The notes under the pieces were generated by a model. That model was given only the letters and a program-made list of their open reading frames with translations. It was not told the DNA's origin and made no database searches. Positions 1-5,470 of a stretch of DNA of 9,420 nucleotides are shown in pieces. Numbering within the stretch: position 1 is the stretch's first letter; each line of letters begins with the position of its first letter. The stretch spans positions 1 to 9,420 of the forward strand of contig JAJDEE010000135.1 in NCBI GenBank assembly GCA_029259975.1, read 5' to 3'. Both the position numbers and the translations under genes were made by a program. The stretch comes from Planctomycetota bacterium. Its GTDB lineage: Bacteria > Planctomycetota > Planctomycetia > Pirellulales > Lacipirellulaceae.

Positions 1-4
1 AACC

Positions 5-23
5 GGTGGGCGTGCGCCCTACC
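5..23. repeat. Small GC-rich hairpin at the window edge
   Basis: The bases form a compact hairpin: GGGCG pairs with CGCCC around a two-base loop, and outer GGT/ACC pairs extend it with one bulged T. It lies about 33 bases past the stop codon of the minus-strand DUF1559 gene. It could be a transcript-end hairpin or the edge of another short dispersed palindrome. No U-run follows it on the minus strand within the window, so a classical intrinsic terminator is not supported. Confidence 0.35.
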
Positions 24-55
24 GCTAAAAGCATCATTTGTTTTGCGAGCGACTC

Positions 56-1195
56 TTAGTAATCAGCACTCGACAGCGGCTTGGCATTGAAGGCGTTACG
101 CATGGTCACATTATCGGCGTCAACCAGTCCAGGATAAACAGCCTTGTTGCCGTTCGGGGTCATCAATTGCTGATAAACGCGGTATTCAATCGTCTCGTTG
201 ATCGACTTGGTATTGCCTTCGACAAACGCGGTGATAAACAGCTCAGGATGACTGCTGGCAGGGCGCGTGAAGGGTATGCCGTTGTTCTCTAGGATATAGT
301 CACCTGTGTAGTCATCCCCATTAAAGTCTTTCGTCCGACTAAATTGGTAAAAAATAACGGGATTATTACTGAGGTCACTTGGATTATTAAAGGTGGCAAG
401 GTTTTTGTAAACCCAAATCATGCCGAACGCTTGCTCGGTGCTGAGTCCGCCAACATTCAGGTAACCGCTCGATAGCCAAGAGTGCCTCTGGTTGTCGTCT
501 TTGTGGACATTCTCTGAAAGCAACAAAGTGGTGTTGGATCCATCTTTGATGTCAGAACCAAACCGCGTAGCAACGCCTCCATGAGCTAAAGTTCCAGAGG
601 AAATGAGGTTATGAAAAACCCCGTTAAATCTACTGTCGCTAGTCTTTATATCGAAACCCAGCCATCGAACGTCAGAGACTCCGGTGTTGGCTACGTAAGT
701 CAGGTATCCAGCACCTGCCGCCGGCTTCACATCGCTGGGGCAGATGAAAACCTCCAGCAGCGGTGGCGCGTCATAATCGATCTTTAGATCACCTTTGCCC
801 CCGTCAAAACCATTGCCGTTATTGTTTGTTAGCATTTGCTCCCAAATGGCTGCTTGATCAAGCTCCGGCAATAATTTTGCGGCCCAACTGATCGGTAATG
901 TGCCATCAATCCCAAGAAACGGATCGATAATAGAGCTGTTAGCTAATTTCTGCTGCTGAATCCATCCCGGAAAGACACCCTTGCCGTTAGTGCCATAGCT
1001 GATGGTCGCTTTGGCGAGTTGGCCAAGATTGTTCGCACAGGTCATCTGCCGGGCACGCTCGCGCGCCGCTTGGACCGCAGGCAGCAGCAATCCGACGAGC
1101 GTGCCGATGATTGCGATCACCACCAGCAGCTCCACAAGCGTAAAACCGTGGCGCGTCTTCGTAGGGCGAGATTTCGAATAAATGGGTGCGTACAT
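56..1195 (-). CDS. DUF1559 family protein with type IV prepilin-like N-terminus
   Basis: This 379-residue protein begins with a basic leader ending in Gly17, then the prepilin cleavage signature FTLVELLVVIAIIG with Glu at +5 (Glu22) and a hydrophobic helix to about residue 42. The DUF1559 hallmark AARERARQMTC-NNLGQL follows, with Cys53. Further inside are a CPSD motif and a DG-SNTTLLLSENV segment, both typical of the family. DUF1559 proteins are greatly expanded in planctomycetes and are presumed to be exported and processed by a prepilin peptidase; their exact role is unknown. The reading frame is open upstream to 1288, but ATG at 1195 is preferred because GAGGAG (1205-1210) sits nine bases before it and the leader then has normal length. 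The C-terminal H-X9-DG motif appears as His316-X9-Glu326-Gly327, an Asp-to-Glu change. A following YRVYQQLMTP segment supports alignment through the end. Membership is certain; function is not. Confidence 0.93.
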   Translation of the reverse strand: MYAPIYSKSRPTKTRHGFTLVELLVVIAIIGTLVGLLLPAVQAARERARQMTCANNLGQLAKATISYGTNGKGVFPGWIQQQKLANSSIIDPFLGIDGTLPISWAAKLLPELDQAAIWEQMLTNNNGNGFDGGKGDLKIDYDAPPLLEVFICPSDVKPAAGAGYLTYVANTGVSDVRWLGFDIKTSDSRFNGVFHNLISSGTLAHGGVATRFGSDIKDGSNTTLLLSENVHKDDNQRHSWLSSGYLNVGGLSTEQAFGMIWVYKNLATFNNPSDLSNNPVIFYQFSRTKDFNGDDYTGDYILENNGIPFTRPASSHPELFITAFVEGNTKSINETIEYRVYQQLMTPNGNKAVYPGLVDADNVTMRNAFNAKPLSSADY

Positions 1196-1204
1196 CGTAT
1201 TGCT

Positions 1205-1210
1205 CTCCTC
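1205..1210 (-). promoter_or_regulatory. Shine-Dalgarno site for the DUF1559 gene
   Basis: GAGGAG on the minus strand, within a purine run AGAGGAGAG, lies nine bases upstream of the ATG at 1195. It decides that start over the in-frame ATG codons at 1234 and 1288. It is the clearest ribosome binding site in the window; most other genes here have weak or no such site. Confidence 0.75.
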
Positions 1211-1280
1211 TGTTTTGCCTCTGTTTAACCCCATATTCCTGGACACCTCATTATCGTCGAAATCTGCAAAAAAAGCCAGA

Positions 1281-1310
1281 CTTTGCAATTTTCAGCGAAT
1301 AGCTGCAAAG
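1281..1310. repeat. Short inverted repeat upstream of the DUF1559 gene
   Basis: CTTTGCA (1281-1287) and TGCAAAG (1304-1310) are perfect inverted copies separated by 16 bases, and a TTC-AGC-GAA mini-hairpin lies between them. The structure sits 86-115 bases upstream of the DUF1559 start. On the minus strand a TTGACT hexamer (1309-1314) overlaps its outer edge and could serve as a -35 box, but no good -10 box follows. An operator or leader structure is possible; chance is also possible for 7-base arms. Confidence 0.25.
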
Positions 1311-1336
1311 TCAATGAACCAAATAGAAAGGATGAA

Positions 1337-1402
1337 CCAGGGAGGCACGGAGAGCACGGAGGACCAAAAAAGGGGGTTCTCCGTGTTCTCCGTGCCCCGT
1401 GG
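1337..1402. repeat. CACGGAG-type palindromic repeat
   Basis: The left arm (1337-1365) and right arm (1375-1402) are near-perfect inverted copies built on the units GGCACGGAGAGCACGGAG and its complement, around an A/G-rich centre. Within each arm CACGGAG recurs with a period of about nine bases. Related CACGGAG/CACAGAG palindromes are, to my recollection, dispersed in planctomycete and some other genomes. It ends one base before the outer arm of the next palindromic element, so the two families are directly abutted. It does not code for protein. Confidence 0.75.
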
Positions 1403-1403
1403 T

Positions 1404-1513
1404 TTAAGGCGAACGGCAAATGAGCATTTACCGTAGGATAGGCTTCCAGCCTGTCCGTGGCGCTTTGACCGACAGGCTGGAAGCCTATCCTACGGGTACT
1501 GCCGCTCGCCTAA
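1404..1513. repeat. Nested palindromic element, copy 1 (complete)
   Basis: The core is a perfect 25-base inverted repeat (1431-1455 and 1471-1495), each arm containing GTAGGATAGGCTTCCAGC or its complement, with a 15-base loop. An outer imperfect inverted repeat encloses it: TTAAGGCGAACGGCA (1404-1418) against TGCCGCTCGCCTAA (1500-1513). This is the only copy with a clear outer arm on both sides. The layout resembles REP/BIME-like or small MITE-like elements. No transposase gene lies nearby. It sits in the gap between two divergently transcribed genes, about 120 bases upstream of the nfeD-like start. Confidence 0.9.
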
Positions 1514-1565
1514 TCCCCTTTCTCTTGGCGACTTGGCAACCACCCACTACGGCCAAAACGATCGC

Positions 1566-1594
1566 TTTTCCTGCGGTCTGCGACGACGTATAAT
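1566..1594 (+). promoter_or_regulatory. Candidate promoter of the nfeD-like gene
   Basis: A perfect TATAAT (-10) occurs at 1589-1594. The best-spaced partner, TTTTCC at 1566-1571 with a 17-base spacer, matches TTGACA poorly. Transcription would begin near 1601 and give a leader of about 33 bases before the ATG at 1634. The -10 match and its position are persuasive, the -35 is not, so this is a moderate prediction only. Confidence 0.4.
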
Positions 1595-1633
1595 TGCGGG
1601 GTTCCCACTTTAATTCCTCTGACAGAGCTGAAT

Positions 1634-3967
1634 ATGCCACTTTCTGGGACGCGTTTAGCCCGATTGCTACTACTTGCTGGTGCTTTGGCCACGAGCTTTG
1701 TGCAGGCGGCTGCCCAGCCGGAAGCCCCTGCGGGTGCTGAGGCTGCTGACTCGGACCGAGTGGGCGTGGCACTGGTGCGGGTCCATTTGCCGCTGACGGG
1801 CAACGCCGATCAAGTGCTTGAGGCGACGATTAGCCGCGTGCGCGATCGGCTTTTGGAAACGGTTCAGCGGACGAAAGTGGCTCGTCGACCCTTGCTCGTC
1901 TTGCAGCTCGATCCGCATCAGAATGGTACTGACGACAGCAATGCCGGAGGCGCGGGCAGCCAATTTGAGCGTGTGCTAGCGCTGGCTCGTTTTTTGTGTA
2001 GTCGCGAGATGGCGGGCGTCAAGACGATCGCGTTTGTGCCACGTTCGATTCGCGGGCACGGCACGCTGCTGGCCCTGGCGTGCGAAGAAATCGTTATGGC
2101 TCCTACGGCTACACTGGGCGAAGCGGGGGTGGATGAACCGCGCGAGGGGACCATCGGCCAGACAGTCATCGGAGCCTATCGCGAAATTGCGGAGGCGCGC
2201 CGGACCATGCCTGTCGCGTTGGCGCTGGGCATGATCGACGCCACAGCAGAAGTCTTACAAATCGAGACAGAGCTGGGCATCGAGTTTGTGCTGCGCAGCG
2301 AATTTGAGAAATCCGATCAACAACGCGAAGTTCTCGACGAACAGGTGCTCGTGCCCGCAGGGTCGCTCGCCTCTTACGACGGACGAGAAGGACGGCAGTT
2401 TGGCTTCGTCAAATTCTTGGCCACGAACCGCGAGGGGTTGGCCCAAGCACTGATTGTGCCTGTTGCGTCGATCCATGAAGAAGACACGCTCGCGGGCGAG
2501 TGGCTGCCGACGATCATCGACCTGCAAGGGCCGATCACACCGCGCGTGGCAAACCAGCTGGAGACCATGCTGACAACCGCCTTGGACCAAAACTACAACT
2601 GGATCGGTCTCAGAATCGACAGCGCCGGCGGCGATTTGGCAGCCAGTGTCCAGATCGCTTCGACCCTGGCCAAACTTGACGCCAACTCGGTGCGGACGGT
2701 CGCCTATGTTGCCTCCGAAGCCCAAGGCGGCGCCGCCCTGGCTGCGCTAGCGTGCGACCAGCTAATCATGCACCCCAACGCCCGCCTTGGCGTCACTGGC
2801 GCTCCCACGGCAGCGCCCGCCGAGGATGCAGCCATCGTCGATCGGAAAGCCCTCGAAAGAAATCGACTCGACAAAAAGGCAGAGTTGGAAGCAGCAAAGA
2901 CTTCGATACGCCAGTCGCTCGCCCCGCGCGCCGAGCAAAGCTGGTCGCTGCTGACGGCCATGGTAGACTCCGAAGTCCAGTTGTTTTTGTATCGAAACAA
3001 GGCCACCGGCGAAACTCGCCTGATGAGCAGCGAAGAAGCTGCTGAGCTGAGCGACCCGGCCGTCGTCAACCCCGTCGGCAACAACCCCGTCGTCTGGCAG
3101 AAAGGCGAGCCACTAGCCGCAGCCGGTGAGCCGCAGGTAATTGATGGCAAGCGGGCAACACAGATCGGTTTGGCTAGGCAAACGGTCGAAAGCTATGACG
3201 AACTCAAACAACTTTATGGTTTATCCGAAGACCCGCCCGTGGCGAAACCGAATTGGGCCTTGGAACTGATCGAGGCGCTGGCTTCGCCCGAGTTTTCGGT
3301 GATCTTGCTAATGGCCGGTTTTGCAGGCATCTACATCGAGCTACGCACACCGGGCGTAGGTGTGGGCGCGTTCGTCGGGTCGGTCGCGATTTTGCTGTTC
3401 TTCTGGAGTCAGTACCTCCACGGTACGGCTGGCTGGCTGGAAGTATTGCTGTTTGTAACGGGCGTCTGTTTTTTGTTGATGGAGATCTTTGTGCTGCCTG
3501 GTTTTGGCATTTTTGGCCTCGGCGGTGGGGCAATGGTGATTGCCTCGCTGGTTTTGGCAAGCCTCACGTTCATCAGACCGCGCAGCGAACAAGACATGGA
3601 AGACCTCACAAACGCCGTTGGCAAAGTTGCCATAGCGGGTGCGGGAATGGTTGCGATCATGCTTGTTAGCCGCCGCTATTTACCGCAGGCACCCCTGTTT
3701 CGCAACGTGGTCCTCGCTCCTCCAGGGCCAGAAGAGCGCATCCTCCTCTACGATCGCGAATCGGTGGTCGATTATTCGCATTTGATCGGTCGAGTAGGAG
3801 TCGCCACCACCCATCTGCGACCTGCTGGCAAAGCAGAGGTTGATCATCAACTGATCGATGTGATCGCAGAGTCCGAGCCGATTGATCGCGGCACTCCGTT
3901 GGAGGTTGTCGACGCGCACGCCAATCGCGTAGTCGTACGAGCAACCGGACCCGCCTGCGTAGGATAG
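1634..3967 (+). CDS. NfeD-family membrane protein with two degenerate ClpP-like domains
   Basis: The 777-residue protein has a signal peptide (about 1-27) and two ClpP/SppA-like domains (about 42-220 and 292-450). Roughly five membrane segments follow between 552 and 680, then a C-terminal NfeD OB-fold (about 715-772, LIGRVGVATT-LRPAGKAEVD). NfeD proteins usually work at the membrane with stomatin/SPFH partners; the long form carries a Ser-Lys protease of the ClpP class. Here both domains keep the fold landmarks (ALACEEIVMAP in the first; IDSAGGD and ALACDQLIM in the second). The residue aligning with the nucleophilic Ser of the usual AASAG motif is Gly141 in the first and Gly365 in the second. 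I infer a pseudoprotease or scaffold, perhaps typical of planctomycete relatives. The ATG at 1634 lacks a clear ribosome site but gives a sound signal peptide. The stop codon lies inside a palindromic repeat, so the final residues (about 775-777) are repeat-encoded. Confidence 0.92.
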   Translation: MPLSGTRLARLLLLAGALATSFVQAAAQPEAPAGAEAADSDRVGVALVRVHLPLTGNADQVLEATISRVRDRLLETVQRTKVARRPLLVLQLDPHQNGTDDSNAGGAGSQFERVLALARFLCSREMAGVKTIAFVPRSIRGHGTLLALACEEIVMAPTATLGEAGVDEPREGTIGQTVIGAYREIAEARRTMPVALALGMIDATAEVLQIETELGIEFVLRSEFEKSDQQREVLDEQVLVPAGSLASYDGREGRQFGFVKFLATNREGLAQALIVPVASIHEEDTLAGEWLPTIIDLQGPITPRVANQLETMLTTALDQNYNWIGLRIDSAGGDLAASVQIASTLAKLDANSVRTVAYVASEAQGGAALAALACDQLIMHPNARLGVTGAPTAAPAEDAAIVDRKALERNRLDKKAELEAAKTSIRQSLAPRAEQSWSLLTAMVDSEVQLFLYRNKATGETRLMSSEEAAELSDPAVVNPVGNNPVVWQKGEPLAAAGEPQVIDGKRATQIGLARQTVESYDELKQLYGLSEDPPVAKPNWALELIEALASPEFSVILLMAGFAGIYIELRTPGVGVGAFVGSVAILLFFWSQYLHGTAGWLEVLLFVTGVCFLLMEIFVLPGFGIFGLGGGAMVIASLVLASLTFIRPRSEQDMEDLTNAVGKVAIAGAGMVAIMLVSRRYLPQAPLFRNVVLAPPGPEERILLYDRESVVDYSHLIGRVGVATTHLRPAGKAEVDHQLIDVIAESEPIDRGTPLEVVDAHANRVVVRATGPACVG

Positions 3968-4078
3968 GCTTCCAGCCTGTCGGTGATGTCCCTGTCAGTG
4001 ATGCCCCTGTCAGTGATGTCTACGACTGACAGGCTAGAAGCCTATCCTACGAGTGGCTACTTATCGCCGCTCGTCTTA
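3958..4078. repeat. Nested palindromic element, copy 2 (expanded loop)
   Basis: The 24-base arms (3958-3981 and 4028-4051) pair with one C/A mismatch (at 4035). The loop is 46 bases, against 15 in the other copies, because a 15-base unit beginning CCTGTC is repeated three times (3976-3990, 3991-4005, 4006-4020). Downstream, GCCGCTCGTCTTA (4066-4078) matches the outer arm seen in copies 1 and 3. The left outer arm is not recognisable, because coding sequence occupies that place. The element fills the whole convergent gap: it contains the TAG stop of the nfeD-like gene (3965-3967), and its outer arm contains the TAA stop of the lysine-rich gene (4076-4078). Confidence 0.88.
3976..4020. repeat. 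Three tandem 15-base units inside copy 2
   Basis: Units are CCTGTCGGTGATGTC, CCTGTCAGTGATGCC and CCTGTCAGTGATGTC, differing at one or two positions. The first unit begins with the last six bases of the left palindrome arm. Removing two units would return the loop to 16 bases, close to the 15 of the sister copies, so the tandem probably arose by slippage within the loop. Confidence 0.85.
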
Positions 4079-4441
4079 CTCTTCGATCACTTCTTTGACG
4101 GGCTGCACGAAGTGAGGCGACTTGCCGCCTTTGCTCAGGTCGGTGGCTTTTTTGTCGGCTAGCTTACGTTCGTTGAATTCAAACAGGGCCACCCGCTTGA
4201 GCGATTGGCTAAAGACGCCCCAGAAGGCCTTGAGCCGGATCACCTTGGCGGTTCGGCTGCGAGCCTTTCTCTTGGCAGGCTTTTTCTTCGCCTTTTTCTT
4301 GGCCGCATCTTCTTTGTCGGCGGCGGCAGCCTTCTTTTTGGCCGGGGCTTTTTTCTTCGCCGGAGCCTTTTTGGTAGCAGCCTTCTTTTTGGCCGGGGCC
4401 TTTTTGGCCGGAGCTTTCTTTTTTGCGGTCTTTTTCGCCAT
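4076..4441 (-). CDS. Lysine-rich histone-H1-like small basic protein
   Basis: The 121-residue protein has two parts. Residues 1-66 are almost entirely Lys, Ala and Pro in KKAPAKKKA-like units, resembling the C-terminal tail of histone H1 and bacterial H1-like proteins; such tails bind DNA without sequence specificity. Residues 67-121 form a distinct small domain, VIRLKAFWGVFSQSLKRVAL followed by a charged helix and SPHFVQPVKEVIEE. By eye it is a strand-strand-helix-strand pattern, with Trp74 and aromatic residues in the strands. I believe similar C-terminal domains occur in other planctomycete proteins but cannot assign a name. A role in nucleoid compaction is inferred from composition only. 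The ATG at 4441 has no clear ribosome site. The lysine tract contains a 51-base-period DNA repeat. The TAA stop coincides with the outer arm of a palindromic element. A long plus-strand open frame across this gene is its shadow. Confidence 0.85.
   Translation of the reverse strand: MAKKTAKKKAPAKKAPAKKKAATKKAPAKKKAPAKKKAAAADKEDAAKKKAKKKPAKRKARSRTAKVIRLKAFWGVFSQSLKRVALFEFNERKLADKKATDLSKGGKSPHFVQPVKEVIEE
4326..4399. repeat. 23-base direct repeat within the lysine-rich tract
   Basis: The same 23 bases, containing GCCTTCTTTTTGGCCGGGGC, occur at 4326-4348 and 4377-4399, exactly 51 bases (17 codons) apart and in frame. This shows that the Lys/Ala/Pro tract grew, at least partly, by in-frame duplication. 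Confidence 0.8.
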
Positions 4442-4599
4442 TACCAGTTCATCTAGTCTGGGAATCTACAGAGGGGTAAAATTAGCTAGGTTGCCAGCAT
4501 ACCTGATTTGCGACGCGTTGGCTACTGCTCTGCTAGGAGCGAACAGAACGACTGCAAAGCCCTTTCTGACTGCTTTTCTAGCGATCAAAAAGATAAAGG

Positions 4600-4662
4600 A
4601 ACCACGACGACACGACGGACACAACGATTTTTTTGCGTCGTGCACGTCGTGTCGTCGTGGTT
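4600..4662. repeat. ACGACGACACGACG-type palindromic repeat
   Basis: Perfect 18-base arms (4600-4617 and 4645-4662; left arm AACCACGACGACACGACG) extend inward imperfectly to about 4627 and 4635 around a seven-T loop. Its sequence differs from both other palindrome families in the window. It lies in a divergent intergenic gap, so it is not positioned to end either neighbouring transcript. It looks like a dispersed non-coding element. Confidence 0.8.
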
Positions 4663-4709
4663 TTATTATCTATTTCCGTCACGATCACGTAATCCCCTTG
4701 ACTTGCAAT

Positions 4710-4736
4710 TTGCCTGCGAAAGCTAACATTTATACT
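4710..4736 (+). promoter_or_regulatory. Candidate promoter of the carbonic anhydrase gene
   Basis: TATACT at 4731-4736 matches the -10 consensus in five of six bases. TTGCCT at 4710-4715 lies 15 bases upstream, a short spacer. TTGACT at 4698-4703 is a better -35 box but too distant from TATACT. Transcription would start near 4743, giving a leader of about 53 bases. This is a weak prediction by eye. Confidence 0.25.
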
Positions 4737-4795
4737 TTGACCGGCCCTTCCACTAGATTGACCGCTAGCTTGTGGTCACCGAGAAAGAACGAAAT

Positions 4796-5470
4796 ATGCA
4801 CAAACTTGCCCACCTGCTCGAAAGCAACGCCAAGTGGTCCCAACAGGTTTCCGAAACCGATCCCGGATTCTTTTCTCGTTTGGCCGATCAGCAGGCGCCC
4901 GACTATTTGTGGATTGGTTGCGCTGATAGTCGCGTGCCGGCGAATCAGATTGTTGGCGTCGATCCGGGCGAATTGTTTGTCCATCGCAATGTGGCCAACA
5001 TCGTGGTTCATTCCGATCTCAATTGCATGGCAGTCGTACAGTTTGCGGTCGAGGTTCTTAAAGTGAAACACATTATTGTCTGCGGGCACTACAACTGCGG
5101 CGGCGTCGCGGCAGTAATGAACAATCGCGAACTCGGCTTGATCGACAATTGGCTCAACCACATCCACGACATTCGCTATCAACATCTCGACCGCCTCGAA
5201 GCGATCGTCGACCCGCAAGCACGTTGCGATCGGCTCTGCGAGCTAAACGTCATCACCCAGGTCGCCAACGTCTGTCGCACTACCATCGTCCGTGACGCGT
5301 GGCAACGAGGACAAGACCTTGCCGTCCACGGGTGGATCTACGGCCTTTACGATGGCCGGTTGCGCGACCTCGGTATGTGCGTCTTGAACACGAAAGAAAT
5401 GGAAGCCGCGTACGTGGCGGCCATCAAATCGACCGAAGGAGGCGATCGGGTGCTTCCACACGTGACGTAG
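4796..5470 (+). CDS. can: Beta-carbonic anhydrase, type II (Can-like)
   Basis: The enzyme interconverts CO2 and bicarbonate, supplying bicarbonate for carboxylation reactions in the cytoplasm. The 224-residue protein aligns along nearly its whole length with the E. coli Can type. The zinc ligands are Cys42, Asp44, His98 and Cys101, with Arg46 beside the active-site Asp (CADSR, CGHYNCGG). Trp39, Arg64 and Tyr182 match the Trp/Arg/Tyr set that forms the allosteric bicarbonate site in the H. influenzae and E. coli enzymes, so bicarbonate inhibition is expected. An in-frame GTG at 4772 would add eight residues. ATG at 4796 is preferred because it matches the E. coli N-terminus and has a weak GAGAAAG eight bases upstream. 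The TAG stop (5468-5470) lies inside a palindromic element, and the last residues may be repeat-derived. The gene stands alone, divergent from the lysine-rich gene and convergent with glnE. Confidence 0.97.
   Translation: MHKLAHLLESNAKWSQQVSETDPGFFSRLADQQAPDYLWIGCADSRVPANQIVGVDPGELFVHRNVANIVVHSDLNCMAVVQFAVEVLKVKHIIVCGHYNCGGVAAVMNNRELGLIDNWLNHIHDIRYQHLDRLEAIVDPQARCDRLCELNVITQVANVCRTTIVRDAWQRGQDLAVHGWIYGLYDGRLRDLGMCVLNTKEMEAAYVAAIKSTEGGDRVLPHVT

Larger units (their letters stand above)
1196..1633. other. Non-coding gap between divergent DUF1559 and nfeD-like genes
   Basis: No credible gene is present; short open frames here lie across palindromes and have no recognisable protein character. The gap holds a short inverted repeat (1281-1310), a CACGGAG-type palindrome (1337-1402), the first copy of the GTAGGATAGGC element (1404-1513), and a candidate promoter for the nfeD-like gene near 1589. 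The remainder, about 1514-1565, shows nothing I can name. Confidence 0.7.
4442..4795. other. Non-coding gap between divergent lysine-rich and carbonic anhydrase genes
   Basis: No credible gene is present. The gap contains a palindrome of a third family (4600-4662) and a candidate promoter for the carbonic anhydrase gene (4710-4736). The 4442-4590 part must hold the promoter of the lysine-rich gene, but I see no convincing boxes there. Confidence 0.65.

Noticed and set aside
1196..1288. The longer DUF1559 start at 1288.
   Set aside because: It would put 31 extra residues before the prepilin leader and ignore the good Shine-Dalgarno site at 1205-1210.
1225..1419. A 64-residue minus-strand open frame with PFFGPPCSPCLPG.
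   Set aside because: It is read through the CACGGAG palindrome and the DUF1559 upstream region. The Pro/Cys-rich sequence comes from the repeat.
2255..2725. A 156-residue minus-strand open frame inside the nfeD-like gene.
   Set aside because: The plus-strand frame has clear ClpP-like and NfeD motifs across the same bases; this frame is a high-GC shadow.
4772..4796. GTG at 4772 as the carbonic anhydrase start.
   Set aside because: No ribosome site precedes it, and the extra eight residues are absent from the E. coli-type N-terminus, whereas ATG at 4796 matches it.
4122..5066. A 314-residue plus-strand open frame, rich in Phe/Ala/Leu in its first half, which could pass for a membrane protein.
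   Set aside because: It is the antisense shadow of the lysine-rich gene (Lys codons read backwards give Phe/Leu), then runs through a palindrome and out of frame into the carbonic anhydrase gene. It has no coherent domain.
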